Shown in pieces: positions 28,087 through 35,824 of a stretch of DNA of 64,000 nucleotides. The DNA lies in the NCBI GenBank assembly GCA_958448555.1, contig CAUDEL010000005.1:23875-87874 (forward strand). The letters are read 5' to 3'. The notes below the pieces were generated by a model. It was not told where the DNA came from, ran no database searches, and was given only the letters and a program-made list of their open reading frames with translations. The position numbers and the translations under genes are program-made. Each line of letters starts with the position of its first letter. The stretch's first letter is position 1. The DNA comes from Limiplasma sp958448555 (GTDB taxonomy: Bacteria > Bacillota > Clostridia > Christensenellales > Aristaeellaceae).

Positions 28087-28462
28087 TCAGACTGCTGACA
28101 AAGTGCGGGGTGCAGGGGGATCATCAGTTGCTCAATCATTCGCGCTTCCCTGACGGTCGCGCTCATGGTTTCGCTGCCCCGCTGCGGGTCGCGTTGCCAC
28201 CTTTGATGGCAATAGCCCACAGGGCTGCCGCTTCCCTCCAGCGCCCAAAGCCTTATGCCGTAGCATTTCTTGCGAGCGTTGTAAGCGCCTAAAGGGCGCA
28301 AGAAACGAGGTTCTCTCCAAAATCAGGGCTTTTTATGGTCTGAGACTTGCGCAGCAAGGTTTTCTCACGTCGTCTGCCGCCCGGCGCAGCCGCAGGCGGA
28401 GTAAGCGGGTAGCGCAAAAGAGGCAGAGAAGATTTCCTAAAGCGAGCTTTTTGACACGCTGC
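28087..28462. repeat. Dispersed hairpin-rich repeat, copy A
   Basis: No gene is supported between 28053 and 28502. Most of the stretch is homologous, in opposite orientation, to 37221-37502. Shared blocks on the minus strand include GCATAAGGCTTTGG, CAGCCCTGTGG, AAGGTGGCAA, GCGACCCGCAG and ATGATTG. A conserved hairpin reads TTGCCATCAAAGGTGGCAA here and TTGCCACCGAAGGTGGCAA in copy B. Both edges carry related 16-nt ends (CAGACTGCTGACAAAG and, reversed, CAGCGTGTCAAAAAGC). Confidence 0.7.
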
Positions 28463-28488
28463 GGCCGCTGATTCTGTCGGCCGGTTTT
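28461..28488 (+). terminator. Hairpin at the distal edge of repeat A
   Basis: CGGCCG and CGGCCGG flank an ATTCTG-containing loop, followed by five T residues on the plus strand. With 28061-28086 it gives the repeat two outward-pointing terminators. Confidence 0.55.
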
Positions 28489-28502
28489 TGCAGCCTTTCA
28501 CC

Positions 28503-29201
28503 TCAGCTCTGCGCATCCTCCAGCGCGAGCTTGAGCAGATCCACCTCGACTTTCAGCCGGTCCGCCTCGCGGCGGGCCTCCGCCCATTTGCGGTAGGGCA
28601 CGGCATCCGTGCTCTCCGCCGGCGCGTCAGCCGCCCGCTCCAACAGCATGGTCAGCCCCTCCACCATCCGTCGCACGGACGGATCGCCCATGTGCTTTTC
28701 CAGCGTCGCCAGGCTGGCGTTTTGACGGCCGGCAAGGTTGTAGCGGCGGCAGGCCAGGACGTCGTCCGGGCAGGGCAGGCCCTCGGCGCGCAGCTCCTGG
28801 GCCACTTCCATGAGCATTTCGGGCCGGTTTTTCAGAATGGAGCGGTATTTGTTCTGGTAGCGCAGCATGCCGGCACGGTCGCCTCCGGCCAGCCGGGTCA
28901 CGCAGGCGCGCACGCTCTCGCCCTGTCCCCGGCCCATCAGCACGTCCCGTAGCAGGCCGTGGAGCTCCTCGGCGGTGAAGGTGCGCAGGGGAGCCTGCTT
29001 TGCGGCCAGCTCCGGCACCTCGCGTACCCGGGCATAGTAAAAATTGCGGATGCTGTTGGGCTTGCGAGAAAGCTGTCCGCCCACTTCGCTGAAGACGTCG
29101 CGCAGGGGGCGCCCGTTCTCGGCGGCCTCCTTCACGGCGGAAAACAGCAAATCGATCTCCTCCTGCTGCCAGCCCCCTCTGGGATGGGTGGTCTGTGTCA
29201 T
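28503..29201 (-). CDS. RsfA/Myb-like DNA-binding protein
   Basis: The 232-residue protein starts with a Myb/SANT-like helix set: GGWQQEEIDLLFSAVKEAAENG, LRDVFSEVGGQLSRKPNSIRNFYYARVRE, as in the RsfA family and related Clostridia regulators. The centre (residues 75-190) is unassigned and helical. The C-terminus (RKWAEARREADRLKVEVDLLKLALED) looks like a short coiled coil, suggesting dimers. RsfA is a prespore-specific regulator in Bacillus; a sporulation role here is inferred only from the N-terminus. Confidence 0.65.
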   Translation of the reverse strand: MTQTTHPRGGWQQEEIDLLFSAVKEAAENGRPLRDVFSEVGGQLSRKPNSIRNFYYARVREVPELAAKQAPLRTFTAEELHGLLRDVLMGRGQGESVRACVTRLAGGDRAGMLRYQNKYRSILKNRPEMLMEVAQELRAEGLPCPDDVLACRRYNLAGRQNASLATLEKHMGDPSVRRMVEGLTMLLERAADAPAESTDAVPYRKWAEARREADRLKVEVDLLKLALEDAQS

Positions 29202-29269
29202 GTTTCATCGCCTCCGACGGATATTGGGTACACGGCATAGTATGAAAAGGCGGCGTTGGATTTATACGC

Positions 29270-30406
29270 TCAGCGCAGGCGCAGAAGCGTTTCCACGGGG
29301 TCAGCCGCGCGCAGGAACGCGTCCAGACAAAGGCTTTGCCGTTCCTGCACGGTATGGGAAAAAGCGTTCGGCAGCGCCATGCCCTCCCAAAAGCGCTCCA
29401 CTGCCGCCCGCACAAGCGCATCGGATGGCTCCGCATGCTGCTGCGCCGGGATCATGCCCGTCTCCGCCGCGCGCGCCTGCCACGCTTCCGCGGCCAGAAA
29501 GCGCAGAAAGGCCCGGGCCTCCTCGCTGTCGCGGCACAGGGCCCCGTAGCGCACCCGGTCGCTCACGGCCGGCATGAGCAAGCACGCCGCCCGTCCCTCC
29601 CCGCCGCGCACGGCGGAGAGATGCTCCCCCAGCGTGCACACGTACGCCTGCGCATCTTCGGACGCCTCCTGCCGGCCCAGTGCCGCCAGTTCGTTTCGGA
29701 TCTTCGCCGGGCAGAGAAAGAGCAGCTGTTGTAGGGCGACGCCCTGGGGCAGCGCCAGCGCTCCCGGCTCCAGGAGCCGGCGCCAGGGCAGGTCCTCGGC
29801 TGCCAGCCAGCCATCTTCCGTCTCCTGGGGCGCGGGGCTGGCCAGCCCCGGCAGCGGGGTTTGCGCAGGCGCGGCCAGGGGCGTAGACGAGGTCCATTCC
29901 GCGGGAAGGCTGAGCACGTTTGCCTCCAGCCACAGCGGGACGGCGTAGTCCGTGCCGCCGCTTCTGCCCGAGGCGGCCGTCTCCCCCATGCCCGTCAGGG
30001 GAAGGAGCACCTGCTCCGGGATGGTCAGGCTGCCTGTGGCCAGCAGCGCCACATCCGGAAGCACCGCATCCCCCGCCGTCCATTCCTCCGCCGTCACTGT
30101 GCGCAGGAACACCCTTACGCCCGGCTGCTCCTTTTCAAAGGCCGCGCAGGCTTCTCCAAGGAGCTTGCGGTCGTCCACGCCGCCCGGCATGAGCCAGACC
30201 GTGAGCGTGCGCATCCTGGCCGGGCGCAGCCGCTCATCCATTCGGTTATCGTCCCCGGCGTCCACGGGACCCATCAGCCCCGGCAGAAGGTAGAGAAGCG
30301 CCGCCGTCAGCAGCAGCGACAAAAGCAGGCTTGCCCGCCGTCCCCACACGGCCCTTCCCCCTTTTCCCAAGATCGCCCAAGGATATGCCGTCCGCGCCGC
30401 CAACAT
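29270..30406 (-). CDS. Membrane-anchored extracellular solute-binding-like protein
   Basis: The protein has 378 residues from the ATG at 30406, which follows GGGGGAAGG. A membrane anchor (about 25-42, LLLSLLLTAALLYLLPGL) precedes a periplasmic-binding-like body: TLTVWLMPGGVDDRKLLGEACAAFEKEQPGVRV is typical of family 1 solute-binding proteins. Later parts (ARAFLRFLAAEAWQARAAETGMIP) fit the C-terminal lobe. It lacks a lipobox and has no transporter partners. It is divergent from rpiB, 78 nt apart. Confidence 0.65.
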   Translation of the reverse strand: MLAARTAYPWAILGKGGRAVWGRRASLLLSLLLTAALLYLLPGLMGPVDAGDDNRMDERLRPARMRTLTVWLMPGGVDDRKLLGEACAAFEKEQPGVRVFLRTVTAEEWTAGDAVLPDVALLATGSLTIPEQVLLPLTGMGETAASGRSGGTDYAVPLWLEANVLSLPAEWTSSTPLAAPAQTPLPGLASPAPQETEDGWLAAEDLPWRRLLEPGALALPQGVALQQLLFLCPAKIRNELAALGRQEASEDAQAYVCTLGEHLSAVRGGEGRAACLLMPAVSDRVRYGALCRDSEEARAFLRFLAAEAWQARAAETGMIPAQQHAEPSDALVRAAVERFWEGMALPNAFSHTVQERQSLCLDAFLRAADPVETLLRLR

Positions 30407-30419
30407 GCCCTTCCCCCTC

Positions 30420-30448
30420 TGGACCTTCCCGCCCAAACATGCTATACT
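30420..30448 (+). promoter_or_regulatory. Promoter of rpiB
   Basis: TATACT (30443-30448) is preceded at 17 nt by TGGACC. It is 36 nt before the rpiB start. Confidence 0.45.
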
Positions 30449-30484
30449 GAAAAAAACATGATTCCATAAGGAGGCACCCGATTC

Positions 30485-30934
30485 ATGATCGCCATTGCCT
30501 GTGACCACGCCGGCATCGACCTCAAGCCGCACGTCATCGCCGTTTTGGACGAGCTGGGCATCCCCTATAAGGACTTTGGCACCAACAGCCACGAGAGCGT
30601 GGACTATCCCATCTATGGCGCGCGCGCCGCCAACGCCGTAGCCAGCGGCGAGTGCAGCATGGGCATCGTCATGTGCGGCACGGGCGTGGGCATCGGCATG
30701 GCCGCGGGCAAGGTGCACGGCATCCGCTGCGTCACCTGCACCGACACCTACTCCGCCAAGATGAGCCGCCTGCACAACAACGCTAACATGCTGGCCCTGG
30801 GCGCGCGCGTGCTGGGCAGCGAGCTGGCCAAGGACATCGTGCGTATCTGGCTGATGACCGCTTTTGAGGGCGAGCGCCACGCGCGCCGCGTGGGCATGAT
30901 CGACCGTCTGGACCGGGGCGAGGCGCTGGAATAA
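30485..30934 (+). CDS. rpiB: Ribose-5-phosphate isomerase B
   Basis: The enzyme has 149 residues, as usual for the family, and interconverts ribose 5-phosphate and ribulose 5-phosphate in the pentose phosphate pathway. IACDHAGIDLKPHV, FGTNSHESVDYP, the catalytic-loop region VMCGTGVGIGMAAGKVHGIR, LHNNANMLALGARV and the terminal FEGERHARRV are all present. A GGAGG site precedes the ATG. Confidence 0.95.
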   Translation: MIAIACDHAGIDLKPHVIAVLDELGIPYKDFGTNSHESVDYPIYGARAANAVASGECSMGIVMCGTGVGIGMAAGKVHGIRCVTCTDTYSAKMSRLHNNANMLALGARVLGSELAKDIVRIWLMTAFEGERHARRVGMIDRLDRGEALE

Positions 30935-31005
30935 ACCCCGTTTCAGCATGCGTACGGGCGGGTATACAAAAGACCATCCCCCGTCATGCAAGGAGGTCTT
31001 TGCCC

Positions 31006-31752
31006 ATGTTCCCCATTCAGCCGTCGCCGGGAAAGCAGGCCGCGTCCGCGCGTACCGTTTCGTCCGAAACGGCTGTTTTTGTGCTCAGCCACGAGGCGCG
31101 GCATGCGCTGCGCCGGCGCTTCGGCCTGGAGGACAGCCAGTTGGACCATGCGCTTGGGCTTCTGGGCGCCGAGCGTGTGGAGGGCCCGGAGGGACCCGTC
31201 GAGCAGGAGGCCGCCGAGCTGATAACCCGTCTGCGCGAAGGCCGTCTGCCGTGGTTCATCCATGCCTGTCCGCGCTGGCGCCGCGACGTATTGCGACGCA
31301 TGCCGTCGCTACAGCCCTGCTTCTCCCTGCCCAGGCCCGTCCCCTGCGTCGCGGTGGTGAGCTGCGCGGCGCGCAAGGCCGACTTCGCGGGCGAGGGCTG
31401 GGCAGGCGCGCTGACCGTCCGGGAGGCTGCCCTTGGGCTGATGAAAAACGGCATGCGGCCCGTCCGGGATGCATGCCGTCCGTCCGGCGGCCCCGCCTGG
31501 CTGGAGCGCGTGATCCAGCGCGCCCATCGCCTTGCGGGCGAAAGCGGCGCCTCCCTCCCGTCCTTTTCCCCCGCCGGGGAATTCGCGGGCGTGGAGACGG
31601 CGCGCTTTACCCTGCTGGGCCGGGAGCTGCGGGCCGCCCGCGTGCGCGGCGCCGCCGAAATGGAGCGTCTTCTCAGGCTTTTCACCCCTCAGGGGCTCCC
31701 CTGGGAATTGATCGAGGTGCTTGTCTGTGCAGGCGGGTGCGAGCGAGGCTGA
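31006..31752 (+). CDS. Very short [FeFe]-hydrogenase H-domain-like protein
   Basis: This 248-residue protein follows the H-domain order of iron-only hydrogenases. LPWFIHACPRW (81-91) matches the L1 motif (T-S-C-C-P-x-W), AVVSCAARKADF (116-127) the L2 motif (M-P-C-x2-K), GALTVREAALGLMKNG the VLTTREL helix, and ELIEVLVCAGGC (234-245) the L3 motif. All four cysteines that bind the [4Fe-4S] part of the H-cluster are kept (88, 120, 241, 245). The proton-relay cysteine is Ala87. The ferredoxin domains, about 25 residues between L1 and L2 and the GGGQP tail are missing; the chain ends three residues after the last Cys. AGGAGG is 9 nt before the ATG. Catalysis is doubtful. Confidence 0.6.
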   Translation: MFPIQPSPGKQAASARTVSSETAVFVLSHEARHALRRRFGLEDSQLDHALGLLGAERVEGPEGPVEQEAAELITRLREGRLPWFIHACPRWRRDVLRRMPSLQPCFSLPRPVPCVAVVSCAARKADFAGEGWAGALTVREAALGLMKNGMRPVRDACRPSGGPAWLERVIQRAHRLAGESGASLPSFSPAGEFAGVETARFTLLGRELRAARVRGAAEMERLLRLFTPQGLPWELIEVLVCAGGCERG

Positions 31753-31884
31753 TTTCAGCCCGGCGTGCCCGCTTTTTTTGTCCAAAAGGAAAACCTGCGC
31801 CGTCTTTTTTTCGTCTTAGCATATGGAGGGGGTTCCAGCGCACGAAGAAGGAACGATCCCCTTCCCTACGAAAGGAGCGATCGT

Positions 31885-32370
31885 GTGGATGCCGTGACGT
31901 TTCAAACGGAAGCCATGCGGTATGAGCGGCTCATGTATCACGTCGGCTACTCCATCCTGCACAGCGATCAGGACTGCGCCGACGCCGTGCAGGAAGCGCT
32001 CATGCGCGCATGGCAGAAGCGGGACACGCTGCGCAGCCAGGCCCGCTTTCGCCAGTGGCTGATGAAAATTCTGGTCAACACCTGCCGGGACATGCTTCGC
32101 CAGCGCCAGAAGGTCGTCTGCATGCCGCTGGAGGAGGACACCCTGCCTGCGCAGCCGCCTGCCGAACCCCTGCCGCTGAGGGAATGTATCGACCTGCTCA
32201 AGCCGGAATGGCGCATCACCGTGCTTTTGTACTATCTTGAAGGCTTTTCCGTGGCTGAAATTGCCGATTCGCTGGGTTTGCCTCAGGGCACCGTCAAGAC
32301 GCGCTTGATGAAGGCGCGCGCCCGCCTGAGCACCCTGCTCCGCGAGGACTGGGAGGAGGGAGAGCAATGA
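31885..32370 (+). CDS. ECF-type RNA polymerase sigma factor
   Basis: It has 161 residues from a GTG 7 nt after AAAGGAG; codons further upstream give an unrelated leader. Region 2 is RYERLMYHVGYSILHSDQDCADAVQEALMRAWQKR. Region 4 is LLKPEWRITVLLYYLEGFSVAEIADSLGLPQGTVKTRLMKARARL, split here only for reading: the two halves are continuous. It overlaps the next gene (ATGA). It is a paralogue of the factor at 6415-6882. Confidence 0.88.
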   Translation: MDAVTFQTEAMRYERLMYHVGYSILHSDQDCADAVQEALMRAWQKRDTLRSQARFRQWLMKILVNTCRDMLRQRQKVVCMPLEEDTLPAQPPAEPLPLRECIDLLKPEWRITVLLYYLEGFSVAEIADSLGLPQGTVKTRLMKARARLSTLLREDWEEGEQ

Positions 32371-33551
32371 ACGATCGCGAATTTCGTAACAGGTTGAATC
32401 AGGCCCTGCCGGACGCGCCGGAGGTCTTCCACCGCGCCATGACCGACACGCTGAACGCCATCGTGCGTCAGGAGGGCAGGCGGCGCGCGGCCTCGGCGCG
32501 AAAGCTGCGGCGCACGCTGCTCATCGCCGCCCTCGTTACGCTGCTGCTGGCCTCGGCCGCCGTGGCCGCCTATCATTGGAAGTTGTTTGACGCGGTGTGG
32601 TTCTTCAACGCGCCGCCCGCCAGCGAAGGGGTTGCCCGGCAGTCCAATCTGTTTGAGGGGACGGTCAACGGCGTGGAGGTTACCGTCAACGAGGCCGTCT
32701 ACGACGGCCGCACCCTCTACCTGATGTGGACCTACCGCCTGCCGGAGGTGGACGTGCCGCTGGGCGTAGCTGAGGATGGCACGCCGTTTCTGGGGCTTTC
32801 CGAGGAAGCCCACCAGCTGTTGCAGGCGTATGACATGCGGCTATGGACCGACCGCATCTGGTTTGACGGCAGGGAGACGGACATGACCACCGCAGGTTCC
32901 GGCGGGATGACCACCGGCACCGCCGAGCCGGGCGTCATCGAGGAATACCGCTACCTGCGGCTGGATAAGGACGATGTCTTTCTGGACGGCAAGCTGGAAG
33001 TCGCCTTGCCCATCGGGCCGCCGCCGGAGGGCTTCTATCCTCCTTCCGAGCACCCCGAAATCTTTGACGAAAACATGCGCATGCGCCTGCCCGACGAGGG
33101 TGTCATCACCTTTACGCTGGACGTGACCGGCATGGCGGACCGCGTGGTGACCGAGCATCCGTGCATCCCCGTCGCGACGGACCTTGTGACCGCCCAGGTG
33201 ACCGAGGCCTGCTTTTCACCCCTGATGACCTATCTCACGCTGGGCCTGGAGGTCAACCCCGACGCGATGGCCGCCTTCATCGAGGCCAACGGCGACGGCT
33301 ATTACGACGAAGAGGGGCGGCTCATGTGGTCCTACGGCGGCACGGATGTGTTTGAAGGCTGGCTCTACAGCCTGTCGCTGGTGGACGGTGAGGGCGTGGA
33401 GCTGTTCCCGGGGGAGTTTGCGCTTGACGCCCACGGCAACGAAACGGCCGAATTCATCTATCCCGCCCTGTCCCCATTGCCCGACGAATTGTGGCTGGCC
33501 CCCGTCGAAGGCGGCGTGGCCGACATGACCGCCGCCGTGCGCGTACGCTGA
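32367..33551 (+). CDS. Membrane-bound anti-sigma factor-like protein (DUF4179-like)
   Basis: The protein has 394 residues with a cytoplasmic N-terminus (about 1-48), one membrane helix (about 50-68, LLIAALVTLLLASAAVAAY) and a long exported region that begins SNLFEGTVNGVEVTVNEAVYDGRTLYLMWTYRL, the DUF4179-like pattern of envelope-sensing anti-sigma factors. It is coupled to the sigma gene by a 4-nt overlap and followed by a strong terminator. The ligand is unknown. Confidence 0.75.
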   Translation: MNDREFRNRLNQALPDAPEVFHRAMTDTLNAIVRQEGRRRAASARKLRRTLLIAALVTLLLASAAVAAYHWKLFDAVWFFNAPPASEGVARQSNLFEGTVNGVEVTVNEAVYDGRTLYLMWTYRLPEVDVPLGVAEDGTPFLGLSEEAHQLLQAYDMRLWTDRIWFDGRETDMTTAGSGGMTTGTAEPGVIEEYRYLRLDKDDVFLDGKLEVALPIGPPPEGFYPPSEHPEIFDENMRMRLPDEGVITFTLDVTGMADRVVTEHPCIPVATDLVTAQVTEACFSPLMTYLTLGLEVNPDAMAAFIEANGDGYYDEEGRLMWSYGGTDVFEGWLYSLSLVDGEGVELFPGEFALDAHGNETAEFIYPALSPLPDELWLAPVEGGVADMTAAVRVR

Positions 33552-33599
33552 CGGCATACCGGCGCCGGGCGGCCGCGTGGCGCTCGCCCGCTTCCTGAT

Positions 33600-33638
33600 T
33601 GAATGAAAAAGCCCGGTTTTTTCCGGGTTTTTTCATTC
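33600..33638 (+). terminator. Bidirectional terminator
   Basis: GAATGAAAAAGCCCGG is followed by its perfect inverted copy CCGGGTTTTTTCATTC, with T and A runs on either side. Confidence 0.9.
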
Positions 33639-33705
33639 GGTGCGCGTATCTTTGCACAGTACGTGTCTGCACATCGTCTATATAGGCGAAGGGGGGAATG
33701 AACGC

Positions 33706-34635
33706 ATGGATCGTCAAAGCGACCGGGACCTTTGGCTGGAGGAGGCCATGGCCCGATGGGAGGTGCCCCTGCTGCGCACATGCTATCTGCTTGTGAGAGA
33801 TGTCAACCTGGCCTTTTCCATCGCGCAGGGCGCGCATTACGAACCCTACGTCCCGGACGCTTCCGAATTGGCCGCCATGGAGGAAACCGCCGCCATGCCC
33901 GTCGCCATCGAGCATCCGCAGGCGCCCGGCGCGGAGGTCCTTTCAGCCTATAATCAGGCGCTTCAAAGCCAAACGCCCTATGGCTATCGCGCGCAGGTGA
34001 TCTATGCCAGCGATCACACCCTCACGGATGACGGCATCGACCTGCCGCCCTATGCTGTCAACAGTACCTATACCGAGGATGGGGCCTGTCACGAAATGCG
34101 CGAATTTGAATCGCCGCTTCCCGATGGACTTGGTCAAAGGGACCGGCTGGAGCTTCGCATCGCGCTCTATCAATCCGTGCAGACGGTCTACTTTGACGGA
34201 GAAAAGTGCTTCTCCGCCATCGAACGCACGGAGGCCGGCACGCTCACGGCGACGGTGCCGCGCACGGCAGACGCCACCCTCTCCATGGCCGGAACCGCGC
34301 AGTTTGGCGGCGCTTCGTGCACGGCCCGGGCCCGGGTTTCCCCCATGGCGGCGGTCGTCACCCTCTCCTGTGAGCAGCCGCTGGAAACGCTGCTTGCGCC
34401 CCCGCCGGCCTCCGTCGATCCGACGGGCGCATGGGTGGAAGTGACCGCTGTGGACGAGCAGGGCCGCGTATACAAGCCCGAAACATCCTATCCTCCGGGG
34501 GAATCGGAGGTTCAATTCACGCTCCTGGGCGTGGGCGAGCTGCCCGAAACCCTGACCCTGTACGCCGGTTACCTGTGGGAGGGCGCCGGGGACGAGGCCT
34601 TGCAAAGCGTCATCGCGCTCCATCCCGCGCCGTAG
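33706..34635 (+). CDS. Chimera: ECF sigma N-terminus joined to anti-sigma ectodomain
   Basis: The first 36 residues, ending WEVPLLRTCYLLVRDVNLA, are the start of an ECF sigma region 2. From residue 37 the protein changes to FSIAQGAHYEPYVPD and continues as an exported-type domain resembling the DUF4179-like ectodomain (KCFSAIERTEAGTL, FGGASCTARARVSPMAAVVTL, GAWVEVTAVDEQGRVYKP). There is no membrane helix, no sigma region 4 and no signal peptide. An in-frame deletion between adjacent sigma and anti-sigma genes would give this. It is probably non-functional, though the frame is intact for 309 codons and GGGGGG precedes the start. Confidence 0.6.
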   Translation: MDRQSDRDLWLEEAMARWEVPLLRTCYLLVRDVNLAFSIAQGAHYEPYVPDASELAAMEETAAMPVAIEHPQAPGAEVLSAYNQALQSQTPYGYRAQVIYASDHTLTDDGIDLPPYAVNSTYTEDGACHEMREFESPLPDGLGQRDRLELRIALYQSVQTVYFDGEKCFSAIERTEAGTLTATVPRTADATLSMAGTAQFGGASCTARARVSPMAAVVTLSCEQPLETLLAPPPASVDPTGAWVEVTAVDEQGRVYKPETSYPPGESEVQFTLLGVGELPETLTLYAGYLWEGAGDEALQSVIALHPAP

Positions 34636-34660
34636 CGTTTCCCTTCCCCTGGCTTCCCAC

Positions 34661-34697
34661 AAAAAAGCAGCGGAACACAATGTCCCGTTGCTTTTGG
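34661..34697 (+). terminator. Terminator after the chimeric gene
   Basis: AAAAAGCAGCGG pairs imperfectly with CCGTTGCTTTT around an AACACAATGTC loop. Confidence 0.65.
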
Positions 34698-34834
34698 CTT
34701 TTCCCCGTGTTCCGGCCCGGCCCTCCCCCGCGTTTTCGCAGGCTTGCAATTTTCCCCTGAACGGGGTATACTATCCACGGTCACGATACAATATGCTACA
34801 AGTAAACCAGGAAACAAAAGGAGTGCCTGCGATC

Positions 34835-35803
34835 ATGAAGCTCTCGGTTTTTAACCCCGTGCTCGGCGACATACCCTTTGAGGAAGCCATGGCGTACCTG
34901 GCCGGATGCGGCGTCACCGCGGTGGAAATCGGCTGCGGCGGCTATCCCGGAAAGGCGCATTGCGATCCCGCCGTGCTTCTGGAGGACGACGACGCGCTGG
35001 CATGGTTTAAGCGTGTGCTCAAAAACAACGGACTGGAGCTCGCGGCGCTGAGCACGCACGGCAACCCCGTCCACCCCAATCCCGAGATTGCGGGCCGTTT
35101 TCGTCAGGATTACCAAAACGCGGTGCTGCTGGCCGAAAAGCTGGGCGTAAAGCGCATCGTCGGCTTCAGCGGCTGTCCCGGCGGCAGCCCGCAGGACCGC
35201 ACCCCCAACTGGGTCACCTGCGCCTGGCCCGACGATTATCAAAAGATCCTGGACTACCAGTGGGAGCAGGTGCTCATCCCCTACTGGCGCGAAGCGGCCT
35301 CCTTCGCCGCCGCGCACGGGGTGGAAAAGATCGCGCTGGAAATGCATCCGGGCTTTTGCGTCTATAACCCCGAGACGCTGCTTCGCCTGCGCGCGGCCGT
35401 AGGGCCGCTCATCGGCGCAAATTTCGATCCCAGCCATCTGTTCTGGCAGGGCGTCGATCCCGTCGCGGCCATCCGCTACCTGGGGGATGCCATCTACTTC
35501 TTCCATGCCAAGGACACCCGACTGGACGCGCTCAACGGCGGCGTCAACGGCGTGCTGGACACCAAGCGCTTCACCCGCGAGCGGGAGCGCAGCTGGCTGT
35601 TCCGCACCGTGGGCTACGGGCATGACGCGCTGGTGTGGAAGGACATCGTCTCCAATCTGCGCCTGGTGGGCTACGACGATGTATTGTCCATCGAGCATGA
35701 GGACAGCCTGATGTCGCCCCGCGAGGGATTGGAAAAGGCCATCGCCTTCCTCAGGGAGATTTTGATGTCTGAGAGCAAAAACAACGACGTTTTCTGGGCC
35801 TGA
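34835..35803 (+). CDS. Sugar phosphate isomerase/epimerase (xylose-isomerase-like TIM barrel)
   Basis: The protein has 322 residues. Barrel landmarks are VTAVEIGCGGYPG, LELAALSTHGNPVHP, KRIVGFSGCPGG, EKIALEMHPGFCVYNPE, LIGANFDPSHLFWQG, YFFHAKDTRLD and LSIEHEDSLM, with Glu, Asp, His and Glu positions typical of the metal site. The substrate is unknown (inositol, tagatose or related sugars are possible). AAAAGGAG is 12 nt upstream. glmM starts 21 nt downstream. Confidence 0.85.
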   Translation: MKLSVFNPVLGDIPFEEAMAYLAGCGVTAVEIGCGGYPGKAHCDPAVLLEDDDALAWFKRVLKNNGLELAALSTHGNPVHPNPEIAGRFRQDYQNAVLLAEKLGVKRIVGFSGCPGGSPQDRTPNWVTCAWPDDYQKILDYQWEQVLIPYWREAASFAAAHGVEKIALEMHPGFCVYNPETLLRLRAAVGPLIGANFDPSHLFWQGVDPVAAIRYLGDAIYFFHAKDTRLDALNGGVNGVLDTKRFTRERERSWLFRTVGYGHDALVWKDIVSNLRLVGYDDVLSIEHEDSLMSPREGLEKAIAFLREILMSESKNNDVFWA

Positions 35804-35824
35804 AGCCAGAAAGGAGCCTGTCCA

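Noticed and set aside
26286..28301. 671-codon minus-strand frame opposite asnA and the AraC gene
   Set aside because: Composition is typical of an antisense shadow and it runs through repeat A without a start signal.
28060..28500. CRISPR array as explanation for the repeated hairpins
   Set aside because: The copies are single, long and kilobases apart; no short regularly spaced repeats or cas genes occur in the window.
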